Source: Pseudohalocynthiibacter aestuariivivens (lineage in GTDB: Bacteria; Pseudomonadota; Alphaproteobacteria; Rhodobacterales; Rhodobacteraceae). Taken from it: 64,000 nucleotides of DNA. The position numbers and the translations under genes are program-made. The notes beneath the pieces were generated by a model. It was given only the letters and a program-made list of their open reading frames with translations. It was not told the origin of the DNA and ran no database searches. Shown piece after piece: positions 62,843 to 64,000 of the stretch (position 1 is the first letter of the stretch; each line of letters begins with the position of its first letter). The DNA lies in NCBI RefSeq assembly GCF_018457175.1, contig NZ_JAGFNU010000008.1:62001-126000 (forward strand), given 5' to 3'.

Positions 62843-64000
62843 CTAGCGAAAGCGCGCCGTGTCGTAAGGTGAAAGATCAATATTTGGCCTTTTCCCATCA
62901 ATTAGATCAGCGATAAGTCGGCCGGTTTTCGGCCCTGCTGTGAGACCGATATGCTGATGGCCAAAGCCTGCGTAAACCCCTGTGCCACGAATTTCACCAA
63001 TGAGCGGCAAGCTGTCCGTCGTACTTGGGCGGTGGCCAAGCCATTCCTCTTCGCCTTCGGCTTTGAGGTCTGGAAAACTCGCTTTTACTTTTTTGCGCAA
63101 AAAGGCGAGTGGCGCTTTGGACTGACCAGCCTCGAGGCCGCCCAACTCTACCGTTCCGGCACATCGAAGCCCCATAGCCATTGGGGTTGCCACGAATTTT
63201 CCAGTGGTGATCATGATCGGCATAGAAGGTTTGACGGATGGGTTCTTGTAAAGAATGTGGTGGCCTCGCTCGCTCTCGAGCGGGATATAAAGCCCCAGCT
63301 TTTTCATAAGGGGCTTAGACCACACGCCAGCTGTAAGCACTGCGTTCTCACAATCAAACCGCCCCTTGTCTGTTTCAACAGCCGTTACATATCCGCTGGC
63401 CAGATCGAAGTCACGGACGTCCGCCTGAAGCACCGTCCCGCCCATTTCGACAAACTCATCCGCAAGATCCGCCACATATTGGCCCGGGTCCCGAATGTAG
63501 CCGTGGTTTTTCATCACAGCGAGCAGGGTGATATCAGAGCTCAGGCACGGCTCGCGTTCTTGCACAGCGCGACCTTCGATCAGTTCGGGAACAAATCCTG
63601 CCTCGCGGCGCAACCCCCAACTGTAGGCATCGGCGTCAAATCCGGCGCGGTCTGCATAGGCGTAACCCACATCGCTCTCGACAACCCATTTTTCAGCTCT
63701 TGTACCCCGCGCAAGGGCCTGATGCTGCTCAACTGTATCACCAAGGATAGGAGCAAGGCCCACAGCGATACGCCGGGTATCTTTGTCATTCGCATGGCTG
63801 AGAAAGCGTATCAACCAAGGCGTAAGACGCGGCAAATAGGACCACCGCAGGAACAGTGGAAAATTAGGATCAAACAGATATTTGGGACTCTTCGTTATGA
63901 GTCCAGGCACGGTCACAGCTACAATTGAACTTGCCGCCAAAAGACCGGCATTGCCAAAAGATGTACCCTGTCCCGGCGCACCTTTGTCAATCAGGGTTAC
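62843..64000 (-). CDS. FAD-dependent D-amino acid dehydrogenase-like protein (5' end cut by window edge)
   Basis: The frame is open to base 64000, so the N-terminus with the first FAD glycine motif is missing. The visible 385 residues begin VTLIDKGAPGQGTSFGNAG, a phrase typical of DadA-type D-amino acid dehydrogenases, and go on to VETDKGRFDCENAVLTAGVW, GHRPSTTDSLPLIGEI and GFGHQHIGLTAGPKTGRLIADL. An internal TTG at 63940 is not the true start. It would deaminate D-amino acids (or 4-hydroxyproline isomers) oxidatively at the membrane. It converges with the GlcD-like gene across the terminator. Confidence 0.87.
   Translation of the reverse strand, partial: VTLIDKGAPGQGTSFGNAGLLAASSIVAVTVPGLITKSPKYLFDPNFPLFLRWSYLPRLTPWLIRFLSHANDKDTRRIAVGLAPILGDTVEQHQALARGTRAEKWVVESDVGYAYADRAGFDADAYSWGLRREAGFVPELIEGRAVQEREPCLSSDITLLAVMKNHGYIRDPGQYVADLADEFVEMGGTVLQADVRDFDLASGYVTAVETDKGRFDCENAVLTAGVWSKPLMKKLGLYIPLESERGHHILYKNPSVKPSMPIMITTGKFVATPMAMGLRCAGTVELGGLEAGQSKAPLAFLRKKVKASFPDLKAEGEEEWLGHRPSTTDSLPLIGEIRGTGVYAGFGHQHIGLTAGPKTGRLIADLIDGKRPNIDLSPYDTARFR

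Noticed and set aside
62951-63928. 325-codon plus-strand frame
   Set aside because: Antisense to the D-amino acid dehydrogenase-like gene, whose family motifs are clear.
1-64000. tRNA, rRNA, CRISPR, insertion sequence, prophage or attachment site
   Set aside because: No cloverleaf-like sequence ending in CCA, no regular direct repeats with spacers, no transposase or integrase product and no terminal inverted repeats with target duplications were seen by reading.

Overview
The window looks like a chromosomal segment of an alphaproteobacterium of the Rhodobacterales (Roseobacter type). The grounds are family content and gene order: a Rhodobacterales-like hisB-hisH-hisA-hisF-hisE cluster, a polyamine uptake and gamma-glutamylation locus, a MatB-type synthetase, a bidirectional terminator of a kind I associate with this order, and FnrL/FixK-type operators. 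I see about 60 protein genes, no rRNA or tRNA, no CRISPR array and no insertion sequence.

Region by region. 1-6.6 kb: a LysR regulator cut by the left edge, a D-2-hydroxyacid dehydrogenase, a LuxR-type regulator, a cysteine-synthase-like PLP enzyme, a strong terminator, then a group II PLP decarboxylase whose start codon appears to have become ACG. 6.7-26.3 kb: a low-oxygen island. It holds a c-type cytochrome, a small lipoprotein, a tripartite MacB-type exporter, an M50/CBS membrane protease, a quinone-reductase-like flavoprotein, a haem-PAS (FixL-like) hybrid kinase, an OmpR-type response regulator, a FixK-like Crp/Fnr protein, a DUF2267 protein, a heavy-metal P-type ATPase, a phosphoribosyltransferase, a PfkB kinase, a Lon-like protease, a USP-like protein and an APC transporter. 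Six TTGAY-N4-RTCAA-type boxes stand in front of its transcription units. 26.3-37.9 kb: a probable organophosphate-ester utilisation locus, with a Dpp/Opp-type ABC importer, a Na/Pi cotransporter-PhoU protein, an inositol-monophosphatase-family enzyme, a DeoR regulator and, divergently, a phosphonate monoester hydrolase/phosphodiesterase. 38.6-52.2 kb: a polyamine locus with two PuuA-like and two PuuB-like genes, an aminotransferase, a GntR regulator, potFGHI, a class I amidotransferase and an agmatinase-family enzyme. 52.2-57.5 kb: a thioredoxin-like protein, a stand-alone AsnC effector domain and the his cluster, interleaved with two small periplasmic protein genes on the other strand. 57.5-64 kb: a fumarylacetoacetase-family enzyme, msrB-msrA, a malonyl-CoA synthetase-like ligase, a GlcD-family flavoprotein and a D-amino-acid dehydrogenase-like gene cut by the right edge.

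The most interesting system is the low-oxygen island. The PAS domain of the hybrid kinase keeps His67, Arg73 and Arg87 at the spacing of the FixL haem pocket (His200, Arg206 and Arg220 in Bradyrhizobium FixL). Its neighbours are an OmpR-family regulator and a FixK-like protein, as in the hFixL-FxkR-FixK cascade known from Rhizobium etli. Downstream FixK-type boxes would then link oxygen sensing to a gene set that parallels, family by family, the Mycobacterium tuberculosis DosR dormancy regulon: an M50-CBS protease, PfkB, a USP, a phosphoribosyltransferase and a P-type ATPase. The cascade, the boxes and the gene families are visible in the sequence; the shared dormancy role is inference.
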